The notes: a model not told the origin generated them from the sequence alone. A stretch of 45,280 bases of DNA from an uncultured Eubacteriales bacterium (GCA_900547645.1 URHP01000005.1:1-45280); one strand, 5' to 3'; shown: positions 1 to 10,700, counted from the stretch's first letter. Program-made: numbers and translations.

Positions 1-48
1 TCTACACAAGGCTATTCGTCGGCAGCGTCAGATGTGTATAAGAGACAG
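1..48. other. Sequencing adapter (Nextera i5 arm plus transposon end), not genomic
   Basis: Bases 1-7 match the end of the Illumina P5 arm. Bases 8-15 (AAGGCTAT) look like an 8-base i5 index. Bases 16-29 match the Nextera read-1 primer site, and bases 30-48 are the 19-base Tn5 mosaic end finishing in AGACAG. Natural sequence starts at about base 49. This is assembly contamination at a contig end, so nothing should be inferred from it and the true upstream sequence of the first operon is missing. Confidence 0.97.
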
Positions 49-68
49 AATTTATTTTCAAAAAACTA

Positions 69-97
69 TTGACAAGATAATCAAATCGATATAGAAT
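69..97 (+). promoter_or_regulatory. Sigma-A promoter of the first sugar-utilisation operon
   Basis: A perfect -35 TTGACA (69-74) is followed by 17 bases and a -10 TAGAAT (92-97). Transcription would start near base 104, leaving a short leader before the AAGGAG ribosome site at 115-120 and the ATG at 127. The sequence upstream of base 49 is adapter, so any operator further upstream cannot be seen. Confidence 0.8.
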
Positions 98-126
98 TAC
101 ATTGTAACAAAAATAAGGAGAGCAAC

Positions 127-1902
127 ATGCAGCACACACAATGTTACATAAAGGATTATCCGCGTCCGCAGTTCGTCCGGAAAGAATGGCACAATCTTAA
201 CGGGGATTGGGACTTTGCATTCGATGATAAGAATTGCGGAGAGCGGGAAGAATGGTTTTGTTCGGGTTTTCCGACGGGAATGAAAATTCGGGTGCCGTAC
301 AGCTATCAGACGTCGGCAAGCGGAGTCGAAAGGGCGGAGCGTCACGATAATATATGGTACCGGAAGGAGGTGCTTCGTCCCGCTTGCTCGGCGGACAGCA
401 GACTGATCCTTTGGTTTGAAGGCAGCGATTATATCACAAAGGTATGGGTCAACGGAATTTATATCGGAAAACACGAAGGCGGTTATTGCCGTTTTTGTTT
501 CGATATAACCGATGCCGCCCTGAAGAGCACGGAAACATACACGCTGACTGTCAAGTGCGAGGATACATACGATGCGGCTCAACCGCGCGGCAAGCAGAAA
601 TGGATGGAAAAGCCGTACGGATGTTGGTATGTGGAAACAAACGGCATATGGAAAACTGTCTGGACGGAGGTGGTGTCCGCTGACAGGATCGGGCGCATGA
701 AATTTACGCCAAACAAAGCGACTTATTGTGTGGATTTTGACGCGGAGATCACGGGCGATTGCCGTGGACTGGAGCTGGTGACGCAGGTATCGAGGGAGGG
801 GAGGCTCGTTGCGGAGAACACGCTCGTCGTCGTGCGCGACCGCTTCTCGTATTCCATTGATCTTTCGGATGATCAAGCGCAGTTCAAGATCGAATGGTGG
901 AGCATGGCTCATCCTGCGCTCTACGACCTGAAGTTTGTATTGAAGCGGGATGGAAAGGTGATCGATGAGGTCGGTTCATATTTCGGGTTTCGTGCTTTTT
1001 ACGCTCAGAAGGACACTCTGGTTCTCAACAATGGCCCGACCTATCTGAAGATGGTGCTCGAACAGGGGTATTGCCGGAATTCCGGGATGACGTATCCCGA
1101 TGAAGAGAGCATTGTGCACGAGTTGGAACTCATTAAAAAACTTGGCTTCAACGGCGTCAGGATGCATCAGAAGATCGAGGATGAAAGATTCTTCTATTAT
1201 GCGGATATCCTCGGGATCGCGACATGGGTAGAGATGCCCTCCGCTTACGAATACCGTGATGCAACGGTGGACAAAGCGACTGCGGAATGGCAAGAAATCG
1301 TGCATCAGCATTATAACCATCCCTCTGTTTTGGCATGGGTGCCCATCAATGAAAGTTGGGGGGTGCCGCGTATTCTCAACAACTGCAGAGAGCAGCATTT
1401 TACACAGGCGCTCTATCACTTGACGAAATCATACGATCCCATGCGCCCTGTGATCAGTAATGACGGTTGGGAACACACGGAAAGCGATATCATTACGTTG
1501 CACAATTATGAACAATGCCCGGAAATTTTCGGCGAGTTTTATCGCGATTTGGATAAAACGCTTTCCGGAGAAAATATTTCCGATTATGTACAGTGGCGGC
1601 TTCCGTTTGCAGAAGGACACGGTTATCGCGGACAGCCCGTCATGATCACGGAATTCGCCGGAATCGGGTTTGATACCGAGCAGACGGACGGGGGCTGGGG
1701 ATACGGCAGTCAGGTACGTACAAAGGAACAGTTTGCCGAACGTCTTTCGGCGCTTGTGCGCGCCGTGCGGGAAAATAAGCGGATCTGCGGATTTTGCGTG
1801 ACGCAGATCACAGATGTGGAAGCGGAGATCAACGGCCTTTGCAATGCTGACCGTACTCCCAAAGCAGATATGGATGTGTTGGCGAAAGCCATCCGACAAT
1901 AA
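127..1902 (+). CDS. Glycoside hydrolase family 2 enzyme (beta-galactosidase/beta-glucuronidase type)
   Basis: This 591-residue protein has the GH2 layout: an N-terminal jelly-roll sugar-binding domain (about 10-190), an Ig-like sandwich (about 195-285) and a C-terminal TIM barrel (about 290-590). The acid/base glutamate is E409 in the INESWG motif and the nucleophile is E509 in ITEFAG. At 591 residues it matches the short beta-glucuronidase-like class rather than the 1000-residue LacZ class. No signal peptide is visible, so it should act in the cytoplasm on oligosaccharides brought in by the importer encoded just downstream. The start follows AAGGAG at 115-120. It is the first gene of the operon and its stop lies 23 bases before the binding-protein gene. 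Substrate is not determinable from sequence; beta-galactosides, beta-glucuronides or beta-linked arabinose residues are all possible, and the neighbours favour a pectin side-chain sugar. Confidence 0.9.
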   Translation: MQHTQCYIKDYPRPQFVRKEWHNLNGDWDFAFDDKNCGEREEWFCSGFPTGMKIRVPYSYQTSASGVERAERHDNIWYRKEVLRPACSADSRLILWFEGSDYITKVWVNGIYIGKHEGGYCRFCFDITDAALKSTETYTLTVKCEDTYDAAQPRGKQKWMEKPYGCWYVETNGIWKTVWTEVVSADRIGRMKFTPNKATYCVDFDAEITGDCRGLELVTQVSREGRLVAENTLVVVRDRFSYSIDLSDDQAQFKIEWWSMAHPALYDLKFVLKRDGKVIDEVGSYFGFRAFYAQKDTLVLNNGPTYLKMVLEQGYCRNSGMTYPDEESIVHELELIKKLGFNGVRMHQKIEDERFFYYADILGIATWVEMPSAYEYRDATVDKATAEWQEIVHQHYNHPSVLAWVPINESWGVPRILNNCREQHFTQALYHLTKSYDPMRPVISNDGWEHTESDIITLHNYEQCPEIFGEFYRDLDKTLSGENISDYVQWRLPFAEGHGYRGQPVMITEFAGIGFDTEQTDGGWGYGSQVRTKEQFAERLSALVRAVRENKRICGFCVTQITDVEAEINGLCNADRTPKADMDVLAKAIRQ

Positions 1903-1925
1903 AAAACGAGATAAGGAGAAAAAAG

Positions 1926-3338
1926 ATGAAAAAGATTCTGGCACTTTTGTTGAGCGCAACGCTGGCAGTGGGATGCGTGGCGGGCTGTCTTACCGGATGT
2001 ACCGATATGACGTTTGACGACGACATCTATAACGACGACGCAACGCCTGAAGAGCTCGGTGCGAATCCGAATGCGCCCGAGATCACGCTCGTCCATTGGG
2101 ATTCTTCCGGCTCATTGGAAGGGGCGGTTCTCAACACGGTTCTGAAACAATTTTATGCAACGCATCCGAATGGACAGAAGATCCGCGTGAAAGTGGAGAT
2201 CATGGGCATGTATGAGCAGACCATGCCTACGATCCTCGCGTCGTCCGATGAGGATAAGCCCGAGATTATCATGATGCCGGACGGGAATTTCAATTCCTGG
2301 ATGGCACAGTATGCTTCGCAGTTTGAAAACCTTGATCCTTATATCGCCGAAAGCGGATTTGACGAAACGGAGCTCTGGGACGGGGCGGTATCGCGCTATA
2401 AATACAAGTACGAAAATAATGCGCACGTCTTCGGGGAAGGTTCCGTATATGCGCTTCCCAAGGATGTGTCGCCCAACGTCATGTTCTACAACAAGGATTT
2501 CTTTGCCGAAAAGGGCGTTGAGATCCCGAAAAATGCCGACGGCAGCATCAAGCGCATGACCATTGAAGAGGGTGTTGAACTGTGGGAAAAACTTATCGTC
2601 GGAGAGGAAGACAAGGATGTTCTGAATCGCCGTTATGCGCTTGGGAATATGCCGCCCGAAAGTATGGTCTGGTCGGCTGGGAGTGATTTCCTCAACGAGG
2701 ACCGTACAGGATTTATTACCGATCCGGACGATATTGCAGGATTTAAGAAGGCGTATCAGATGATGGTCGACCTCGTTGACAAGGGGATCGTTCCGGACGG
2801 GACGTCCATTTCGGGGACATCGACATCCACGCTCTTTCTGACGGGCAAAGTGGCCTGCTATATCGGCGGGATTTACGATACGGCGCAGCTGCGCAACGCG
2901 TCTTTTGACTGGGATATCACCTACATCCCCGCGTTTGAAGAAAATATCAACGTGAACGGTTATTCGGGCTCCGTGGGCTACGCAATGTGGTCCGGAACAG
3001 ATGAATCGCTTAAAGATCTGGCGTATTCGGTCATCGAGTATATTTCTTCGGAAGAGGCGCAGCGTATCATGACGGAGATGGGCTTTAATATTCCTTTGCA
3101 GAAGAGTATTGCGGAAGATACCGCCTTCATTGACGCGCAGCGTGTAAAAAAGCCCGAAAGTTATGAGGTATTTTTGGAAAGTCTGCGCTATCAGCCTTCT
3201 GGTATCTGGCGGTATACGCGCAATGATGTTTGGAAAGATCGCCTGGATACCGAGGCCGCAAAGCTTTATCAACAGGACGGATATACCGTGGATGACTTTG
3301 TTGCAGCATTGCCTGCTATTGTCAACGGCGCTTTGTAA
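1926..3338 (+). CDS. Sugar ABC transporter substrate-binding lipoprotein
   Basis: This 470-residue family-1 extracellular solute-binding protein has a lipoprotein signal: KK, a hydrophobic stretch, then a lipobox VAGC with the lipidated cysteine at C21 (a second LTGC ends at C25). After an acidic linker the mature part starts with ITLVHWDSSG, typical of the first beta strand of these proteins, and carries the usual YNKDFF signature around residue 195. It should sit on the outer face of the membrane and deliver oligosaccharides to the two permeases encoded next. The ribosome site is AAGGAG at 1913-1918. The ligand cannot be read from sequence; context suggests oligosaccharides derived from plant cell walls. 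Confidence 0.93.
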   Translation: MKKILALLLSATLAVGCVAGCLTGCTDMTFDDDIYNDDATPEELGANPNAPEITLVHWDSSGSLEGAVLNTVLKQFYATHPNGQKIRVKVEIMGMYEQTMPTILASSDEDKPEIIMMPDGNFNSWMAQYASQFENLDPYIAESGFDETELWDGAVSRYKYKYENNAHVFGEGSVYALPKDVSPNVMFYNKDFFAEKGVEIPKNADGSIKRMTIEEGVELWEKLIVGEEDKDVLNRRYALGNMPPESMVWSAGSDFLNEDRTGFITDPDDIAGFKKAYQMMVDLVDKGIVPDGTSISGTSTSTLFLTGKVACYIGGIYDTAQLRNASFDWDITYIPAFEENINVNGYSGSVGYAMWSGTDESLKDLAYSVIEYISSEEAQRIMTEMGFNIPLQKSIAEDTAFIDAQRVKKPESYEVFLESLRYQPSGIWRYTRNDVWKDRLDTEAAKLYQQDGYTVDDFVAALPAIVNGAL

Positions 3339-3352
3339 ATCGGAGGTGGTGT

Positions 3353-4276
3353 ATGGCTTATGCGATAAATGCCAAAGGGGAACGTATCGTTTGCGGGCGG
3401 AAGTGGCGTAAGGAAGAGGTCATATGGGGATACGTCCTGATCGCGCCAATCATAATCGGACTTGCATTGTTTCTTGCGTTCCCCGCCGTTTATGCGATCA
3501 TCGTCAGTTTTTCCGAACACGGGACATTCGGCGATCATGTCAATTTTGTCGGATTTGCAAATTTTGCAAAGGCGTTTCAGGATGCTTATTTCTGGCGCAG
3601 TGTTCTGCATGCGTTTTACAGTTCCGTCGGCGTTCCGATCGGGATTCTTCTGGCGCTTGTCCTGACGGTCGTGATTGTACGTTCCCGCTATGGAAATGTG
3701 TTCAAGATCATCATGTTTCTGCCGATCGTGACGGGATCGGTCGCGATTACTTTCATGTGGCGTTGGATGTACAATCCGCTGTATGGGATCATCAACAGCA
3801 CGCTTTCGCAGCTTGTGGGACTGAAGGAGCCTATCGACTGGCTGGGAGATCCTGATCTTGCCATGCCGTCCATGATTTTTATGGGCGTATGGTCGGGATT
3901 GGGGATCAACATCATCCTCACATACGCAGCGCTGAAAAACGTCAGCCAGTCCTATTATGAAGCGGCCGAAATCGACGGCGCGAACGTATGGCAGCAGTTT
4001 CGCTATATCACCGTTCCCGCCATGACGCCGGTCATGTTCTATATGCTTGTCACGGGACTGATCGGGTCGATTCAGGATTTCAGCCGCTTTCAGGTCATGG
4101 CGCAGATAGGGGCTTCCGAGGCGATATCGATGCCGGCGGTCGTGATCTATAATTATGCGATCGGAGCATTGGAACAGGGCTATGCATCGACGTTGGGTCT
4201 CATATTGAGCGTGATCATTCTCATTATGACGTTGGCGAACTTTTTCCTTTCCAAATATTGGGTGAAGTATGACTGA
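3353..4276 (+). CDS. Sugar ABC transporter permease, MalF/UgpA type
   Basis: This 307-residue inner-membrane protein has six predicted hydrophobic segments and the cytoplasmic EAA loop near residues 202-220 (EAAEIDGA followed by an I-x-VP segment), which docks onto the ATPase. It is the first of a permease pair. The gene follows the binding-protein gene by 14 bases with a GGAGG ribosome site, and its last 8 bases overlap the next gene, so the two are translationally coupled. The family is the carbohydrate uptake CUT1 class. Confidence 0.93.
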   Translation: MAYAINAKGERIVCGRKWRKEEVIWGYVLIAPIIIGLALFLAFPAVYAIIVSFSEHGTFGDHVNFVGFANFAKAFQDAYFWRSVLHAFYSSVGVPIGILLALVLTVVIVRSRYGNVFKIIMFLPIVTGSVAITFMWRWMYNPLYGIINSTLSQLVGLKEPIDWLGDPDLAMPSMIFMGVWSGLGINIILTYAALKNVSQSYYEAAEIDGANVWQQFRYITVPAMTPVMFYMLVTGLIGSIQDFSRFQVMAQIGASEAISMPAVVIYNYAIGALEQGYASTLGLILSVIILIMTLANFFLSKYWVKYD

Positions 4277-5171
4277 TACGGTACAGATCAAAGCGCAAAA
4301 AAGGCGCATCCGGATAAAAAAGACGGTATTTGCGGTGATTCGCTACTTTGTTCTTGCGTTGGCGGCGATATCCATTCTCATTCCGTTTTTGTTTGTCCTG
4401 TCGAGTTCGTTGAAGGCCAACAGCGGAAACGGGTTGAACAGCATCTATCATGTGCCTGTAACATGGTTTTTCCCCGATCCGCAGTTTGAAAATTATGCCT
4501 ATGTGTTTCTGCGCACGAATATTTTGCAGGCATTCGGGAACACGCTCCTCTACATCGTTCCCACGATTGGCCTCGGGTGTTTCTGCAGCTGTGCCGCCGC
4601 GTATGCCTTCGCAAAACTTCGTTTCCCCGGGAAGAACGTCATTTTTATGTGCCTGCTTGCCACAATGATGCTCCCCGGGATCCTGACGATGATCCCGAGT
4701 TATATTCTGATGTCGAATGTGTACAAGTGGTCGGGAACGCCTCTGCCGATCATGGTGCCCGGAATGTTCGGAAGCGTGAGCGCAATTTTCTTTTTGCGTC
4801 AGTTTATTGTCAAACTGCCGTCCTCGCTGGAGGACGCGGCGCGTATCGACGGGATGTCTTACGGCGGAATATTCCTGAAAATTATTTTGCCGCTCGCCTG
4901 GCCGGCGATCATTACCCAGGCCGTTCTGATGATCAACGGCATGTATAACGATTATCTCGGCCCGTTGCTCTATCTCAATCGCAATGAAGAACTCTGGACA
5001 GTACAGCTTGTCATTGCGTCCAACAGGTTTCTCATCAGCCAGGGGAATATGCATTGGCCGCGCCTGCTTGCCGCAAGCGTTGTGGTCACCGTTCCCATGT
5101 TCGTGTTGTTTGCTGCGGCGCAGCGATATCTTGTGGAAGGGATCGCCGTGTCCGGGCTGAAAGAAAGTTAA
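4269..5171 (+). CDS. Sugar ABC transporter permease, MalG type
   Basis: This 300-residue membrane protein is the second CUT1 permease. A basic cytoplasmic N-terminus precedes six hydrophobic segments, and the EAA loop appears as EDAARIDGMS followed by KIILPLAWPA around residues 190-215. It overlaps the preceding permease gene by 8 bases and is followed by the 830-residue lipoprotein gene. No ATPase gene is present in this locus; importers of this class in Bacillota usually share an MsmX-like ATPase encoded elsewhere. Confidence 0.93.
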   Translation: MTDTVQIKAQKRRIRIKKTVFAVIRYFVLALAAISILIPFLFVLSSSLKANSGNGLNSIYHVPVTWFFPDPQFENYAYVFLRTNILQAFGNTLLYIVPTIGLGCFCSCAAAYAFAKLRFPGKNVIFMCLLATMMLPGILTMIPSYILMSNVYKWSGTPLPIMVPGMFGSVSAIFFLRQFIVKLPSSLEDAARIDGMSYGGIFLKIILPLAWPAIITQAVLMINGMYNDYLGPLLYLNRNEELWTVQLVIASNRFLISQGNMHWPRLLAASVVVTVPMFVLFAAAQRYLVEGIAVSGLKES

Positions 5172-5202
5172 AGAAAAATGATATGATACAGGAGGAAATA
5201 AT

Positions 5203-7695
5203 ATGAAAAAAATAGCGGTGGCATGTCTTGCCGTGTGTACGGCGGCGGCAATGCTCCCTTCATTGGCTGCCTGCGGAGGGCAGACGATAACGCTGGAAGA
5301 GGGTTGCGTGGAGACGATCTCGGACGGCGGGGTTGCCATTGCGGCGGGCGATTACCGCATGGATTTTTATAAGTCCGGCGACGGATACGCGCTCCGGGTT
5401 GTGGATCTGGGGGTTTCCGACAGCACGGATAATGTTCCTGCGGATGCGTTGGTCGCGGATGAGGCGGCGCCTGTCCATATCGGATTGAAACCCGTTGCGG
5501 CAACAGGCGATATCATGAACGTAAATACGAAGGAATATTTTGTCGATACGGTATATGACAGCGTTTCCGTACAGAATTACGGCGTCAAGGCAGAATCCAC
5601 GGTGACGGGGGAAGGCGGGGCGCGTTTTCTGGTGACCGATCGCTATATGCCGCGCGGAAACGGCGTTTATACGCTCGACCGCGTTGTGGAAGTCCTGAAC
5701 GGGAATCTGAAAACGACTACGACTCCCGACGAAGGCTTCAGCAGTAAGGTCAGCATCAGCCTCGGAGAGGGAACGCAGTATTCCGATTTTGAATATATGG
5801 TTCCGTCCATCATGTACAAGGACGGCACGCATCTTCCTTCCGGCTCGATCGGATCGAGCACGGACGTCGAGTACATGTATATCAAGGAAACGCGGCTCGG
5901 GCTTCCCTTTGTGATGACGCGCAATGCCGAAACAGGGGCGACGGTCGCCATCTCCCATACCAATCCGCAGATCATCTCCGGCATTGATGAGACGACGGCG
6001 TTTCCTTGGGAGGTCAGTTCCAAAGTCTTTTACGGAAGTATCGGCGTCAATACGCAGAAAGACGGACAAGACAATGTACAGCTCGATTATGTCTATCCGT
6101 GCAGCGAAGGCGATATCGGCTACGGCGGCACGCAGGGATGGACGCGGCGTCATCACACCATCTCCAAGGGCTTCCGTCAGTATTATCAGGTGGGATTGTC
6201 TTTTTCCAAGACGGAGGATTATCTTGAGGCGGCTACGCAGTCCTTCAAGGCGCATTTCATGCTTAACGAACTGCAAAATTACGATGTGGATATGGGAGAA
6301 GTTTACGCCGCGCAGGTAGATATGTGGAATCAGACTATGCAGTCGGTGGATGATAATGCCGCAGGCGTTCCCTGGAGTTTTGCCGTTCCCTCGGGTAAGA
6401 TTGAAGCATGGAAGCTGGAAAGCGGCTTTGTGGGTCAGCAGACGCAGATCGCCTATCAGGTTCTGCGCGATGCGTTCGAAAAAAACAATCGTGAGATGAT
6501 CGATCTCGGTCTCAAAGCGATCACGTTCTGGACGGATCAGGCACAGATCAAGGATGGTCCCGGTGCGGGACTCATGAAGACGCGGTATGACAACGGTGCA
6601 TTCCAGTATGATACCATTCACTATCCGATTTTCCTGCGCACGATGAATGACGGTTACGAAGGTTTGCTCGACGCCGTCCGTCTGACGGAGGCGTATGCAC
6701 AGGATGAGCGGTTTGCCGACTATACCTACAACGGACTGACGCTTGCCGAATGTGCTCAAAAGTTCTCGGACGCATGCGATCTTTATGCACAGTTTCTTGT
6801 AACAAAGCAGAATGAAGACGGCTCTTACTATCGTGCCTATAACCATCTCGGCGAATATGAAACGCAGGTGGATACGACGGGCGAGGTCAGCGATGAGGAG
6901 CTTTCCGGAGATTCCAAGAACAATACGATCATGCCGGTGCGCTTCCTCGGCAGAATGTACGAGCGCACGCTCGAAAGCGATCCCGAGAGGGCAGAGACCT
7001 ACAAAACGGCTCTTCTGAAAGCCTGCGAATACGTCTATGACAATATTCTCGATGAGTATGGCACGTTTGTCGGCGGGACGATCGACCATGGAAATATCGT
7101 CGATAAGGAAGCGGGCGTGTTTGCAATGTACGGGTTTAATGTTGCATATCAGCTGACGGGCGAAGAAAAATGGCAGAAAGCGGCGGAGTATGCGACGGTC
7201 TTTGCCATCAGCTGGACCTATATGTACGATTTCCGCGTGCAGGGATCTGCTTCTTCCAACATTTTCCGGTATGGCGGCGTGGCCGGACAGAGCGTCATCA
7301 GCACGGGCTCCAGCAACTGCGACAACTACAATGCGTTCATCTATTATGAACTGTATAAGATGTACGTTCTGACGGGCGACGAATTCTATAAGACAGCATC
7401 CGAATTTATCGGGACGAACACCAAATGTGTTCTCGATATGGACGGAACCAAGGGCTATCGGTATAAAACGCTGACGTTGGAAGCGTCCACAGTGGCCGAC
7501 TTTAATTTTTCCAGCATCAATTCCATGCTGGCGTGGGTAGGGGTCGCCAATTCCGAGCCGATCAACAATTTCTATCAGACGTTCGGCTGCTGGAATTTCT
7601 CCGACCTCGACGGAAAGTCGCTGGAAGAATTGCGCGGAATGCTGGATGACTATGGATTTGGCGGACGCGATTACGTGATCCGTACAAATGCCTGA
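5203..7695 (+). CDS. Large lipoprotein with probable alpha/alpha-barrel (six-hairpin) domain, unknown activity
   Basis: This 830-residue protein is not a family I can name. It has a lipoprotein signal peptide with lipobox LAAC (lipidated C24). Residues about 25-370 look like beta-rich domains, with alternating short strands and many G, T and V residues. Residues about 385-800 are helical, with regularly spaced W, Y and acidic residues (WNQTMQ, KIEAWKLESGF, QIAYQVL, FWTDQ), as in six-hairpin glycosidases and some polysaccharide lyases. A glycine- and asparagine-rich stretch follows (SSNCDNYNAF, about residues 701-710). It is encoded between the importer permeases and the repeat surface protein, so it probably acts on the polysaccharide outside the cell. 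An enzyme is the best guess, but a large glycan-binding protein is possible. Start supported by AGGAGG just upstream. Confidence 0.75.
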   Translation: MKKIAVACLAVCTAAAMLPSLAACGGQTITLEEGCVETISDGGVAIAAGDYRMDFYKSGDGYALRVVDLGVSDSTDNVPADALVADEAAPVHIGLKPVAATGDIMNVNTKEYFVDTVYDSVSVQNYGVKAESTVTGEGGARFLVTDRYMPRGNGVYTLDRVVEVLNGNLKTTTTPDEGFSSKVSISLGEGTQYSDFEYMVPSIMYKDGTHLPSGSIGSSTDVEYMYIKETRLGLPFVMTRNAETGATVAISHTNPQIISGIDETTAFPWEVSSKVFYGSIGVNTQKDGQDNVQLDYVYPCSEGDIGYGGTQGWTRRHHTISKGFRQYYQVGLSFSKTEDYLEAATQSFKAHFMLNELQNYDVDMGEVYAAQVDMWNQTMQSVDDNAAGVPWSFAVPSGKIEAWKLESGFVGQQTQIAYQVLRDAFEKNNREMIDLGLKAITFWTDQAQIKDGPGAGLMKTRYDNGAFQYDTIHYPIFLRTMNDGYEGLLDAVRLTEAYAQDERFADYTYNGLTLAECAQKFSDACDLYAQFLVTKQNEDGSYYRAYNHLGEYETQVDTTGEVSDEELSGDSKNNTIMPVRFLGRMYERTLESDPERAETYKTALLKACEYVYDNILDEYGTFVGGTIDHGNIVDKEAGVFAMYGFNVAYQLTGEEKWQKAAEYATVFAISWTYMYDFRVQGSASSNIFRYGGVAGQSVISTGSSNCDNYNAFIYYELYKMYVLTGDEFYKTASEFIGTNTKCVLDMDGTKGYRYKTLTLEASTVADFNFSSINSMLAWVGVANSEPINNFYQTFGCWNFSDLDGKSLEELRGMLDDYGFGGRDYVIRTNA

Positions 7696-7722
7696 CAAAA
7701 AGGATAGGGAGGAAAAGATAAC

Positions 7723-10700
7723 ATGAGTGGTTTGAGAAAGAAAACGATCGCCTGTCTTGTCTGCGCGCTGCTTGTCTGTCTCATGACGCTGGCGTTTATC
7801 AATCTGAATTTTCTGACGGCGCGGGCCTATACAACGGGAGAACAGACGGTCGGCGGTGTAACGTGGAAGACAAGCGGCGAAGAGGGCGCCGTCTGGACGA
7901 TCGGCAAGGACGGTAGCGGCGTTCTTACAACGCAGTCGTATGCGCAGGAAGATGCGATAGACAATACGTTTGCCGTGCGTCCGACGATGGCGGAAGAAGC
8001 GTTCGGCGAGTATTATACGACCCATATCAAAATCGAGGAGTCGCATACGGGCGGTGCCAATAAAGTCGGCTTCATGTACTATCTCGATGCGGACAATTAT
8101 GTGTTTGTCAAGCTCTCCTCCTGGGGCGGCGATACGGCAGTCGGGAATATCACGGGAAAGATCGGCGGGAAGCCGCTCTGCAATGAAACGCTCGACGCAT
8201 GGTATGAGCCCAAGACTTCGGTGGGGTACAACATCTTTACGGCTGTGGAGTTCGATCTCTCTGCCGTGATCTACGCGGATCGCTGCGAACTGTATATCGA
8301 CAACAGCGTCGTGCCGCTTGTTTCATACAGCTATTTTGTCAATGATAACGGAACGCGCGTTGCGGCGCAGTTCCCTGCGGATACGGAAACCGGACATGTC
8401 TATGTCGGTTTTGGCGGAAATCTGAAAAAGGCATCGTTCGGCGCGCTGCGGCTTGGAAGGCCGCAAAATACTGGCTGGACGGAAAATGCGAATTTTTCCT
8501 ATGACAAATCCGCCAATATTCTGACGGGCACGGGAGCGGGGGACGCGGACGCCGTTTCCTACCGCGGGCTCGGACAGGAGGGGGCGTACGAACTCTCCGT
8601 CAAGGTCGATATGAACGCTTCAGGCGTCTCCGACGGCGACGCCTCCAAGTACTACAAGGCAGGGGTCATTCCCTATTATCTCGATGAAAACAACTTTGTA
8701 CAGGTTTGGCTTCAACAGTGGGGAGCGGATGGTTTTTCGCGCATGTCTGCAAGAGGGAAACTCAACGGACAGTGGCTCAACGGCGGCGGGGAATACTACG
8801 AACCGGAAGGGCTGACATTTTCGGATGTTCTTCCCGTCAAGGGGGATGTCAGCTTCACACTGAAGTTTGTAGTGACGCAGAACACGGTCGCTGTTTTCTT
8901 CAACGGTGAGAAAAAGATGGAACTCTATCCTGCGCAGGGAGCGATCGCACTCCCCGGAATTGCCTTTGGCGTCATCATGCGTAACGGCGGGGCGCAGTGG
9001 TCGGAGTTTTCCGTCAGCGAATATCCGCCGGCGGAGCGTCCCGATGAGAACGGTTGGACCAGCGCGCAGCAGGAAAACTGGTCGTTCGCGGACGGCGTGC
9101 TGACGGGCAGCGAGAACGATTCGGATAAGAACAACGATTCCTATGCGCTTCATGCAACGCAAAAGACAGATGAATATGAAGTGTCGGCAACCATTTCCAT
9201 GAATGATTCCGCAATTCCGGTCGGCACGCAGGGACAGCTTTATAAGGCCGGGTTGGTCGCTTATCATAAGGATGAAGGGAACCATGTTGCGATATGGTTG
9301 CAGCAGTGGGGCAACGATCCTTTTTCCCGCATCACGGCGACCGGAAAACTGAACGGACAGAACCTCAACGGGGGCGGGAATTATTGGGAGCCGTCGGGTC
9401 TGACCTTTGACGACATTTTGCCCATTTCGCAGGATACAACGTTTACGTTGAAATGCGTTGTGCGGGCATCCTCGATCGATATCTATCTGAACGATGTCTA
9501 TCTGGATTCCATTCGTCCCGCAAACGGAGAGATTGTTTTGGGCGAAGGGATCTCCTACGGCGCCATCGTGCAGAACGGCACGGCGCAGTTTGCCGATATT
9601 GCGGTAAAAGATTATGTTCCGGAAGCGGCAAAGGTTTTGACGGTCACCGTTTCGGACAGCGAGAGCGGGGAACGCATCACGGGCGCCGAAGTCAGACTTG
9701 GCGAAACGGCGCTCGCCGAACAGGGCAACGGCGTCTACACGATGGACGTCTCCGAACTTGAACGCGGCACGCTCACCGTGAGCAAGGCGGAGTATCAGGT
9801 GTGGTCGCAGGAGATCGGCGAAGACGTCTGGTCGCTTCCCGCAGTCAATGTCTCCGTGTCTTTGCGCAGCGTCAATGCGCCGTACACCGAACAGACGCGA
9901 GAAGTCGGCGGCGTATCGTGGAAGGTCAACGGAAAGAACAACGGCAGCGAATTTACGATCGCGGAGGACGGTACCGTCACGATGACGGCGGAACCCGTTC
10001 AGGATGAGGGAAACGGCTACGATCGTAAGATCGACCAGACGTATGCCCTGCGTTCGACGCAGGCGAGCGCCGCTTTCGGGATCCGCTACACCGCAACGCT
10101 GGATATCCGTACGGGTTATGCGTCCGACGGATGCGCAAAGCTCGGTATCTTCCCGTTTTATCTCGATCAGAACAACTATGTGTTCGTCAAACTTTCCTCG
10201 TGGGGCGGGGAAACGTCCAATGTCAATATCACGGGCAGGATCAATGGGGCAGACCTCTGTAATGAGAGTGGCGCGCCCTGGTATGAGGGTGGCAGTGTCT
10301 CCTATTCGCTGCGCGCGGCCAATCAGATCGAACTTTCCGTATGCGTGTTTGCGGATCGCCTGTACGTCTATCTCGGAGATGACCGTGTTCCCGCGCTTAC
10401 CTATGATTACCTTGTCAATGACGGCGGGGTAAAAGCGGCAAGTTTCGGGGAGCCGTCATCGCTCGCGTCCGTCTATGCGGGCGTTGGCGGAAACCTTCCG
10501 GAAGTTGTATTTTCTGCACTTGCATGGGAGACAACGCAGATCGTTTCCAACGACCTCGGCGGCGGCTGGACGTCCGATTATCCCTTCGGCTGGATGTATG
10601 ACGAGGCGGAAAAGTCCATCTCCGGGGAGAGCATATCCGAAGCGAAAGCGCTCCATGTCCTGGAGGGAGACGGCGCATATGTCATCAGTGCGGAGATCTT

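Noticed and set aside
5260..8046. 928-codon minus-strand open frame
   Set aside because: It covers two plus-strand genes with signal peptides and ribosome sites and has no recognisable domains.
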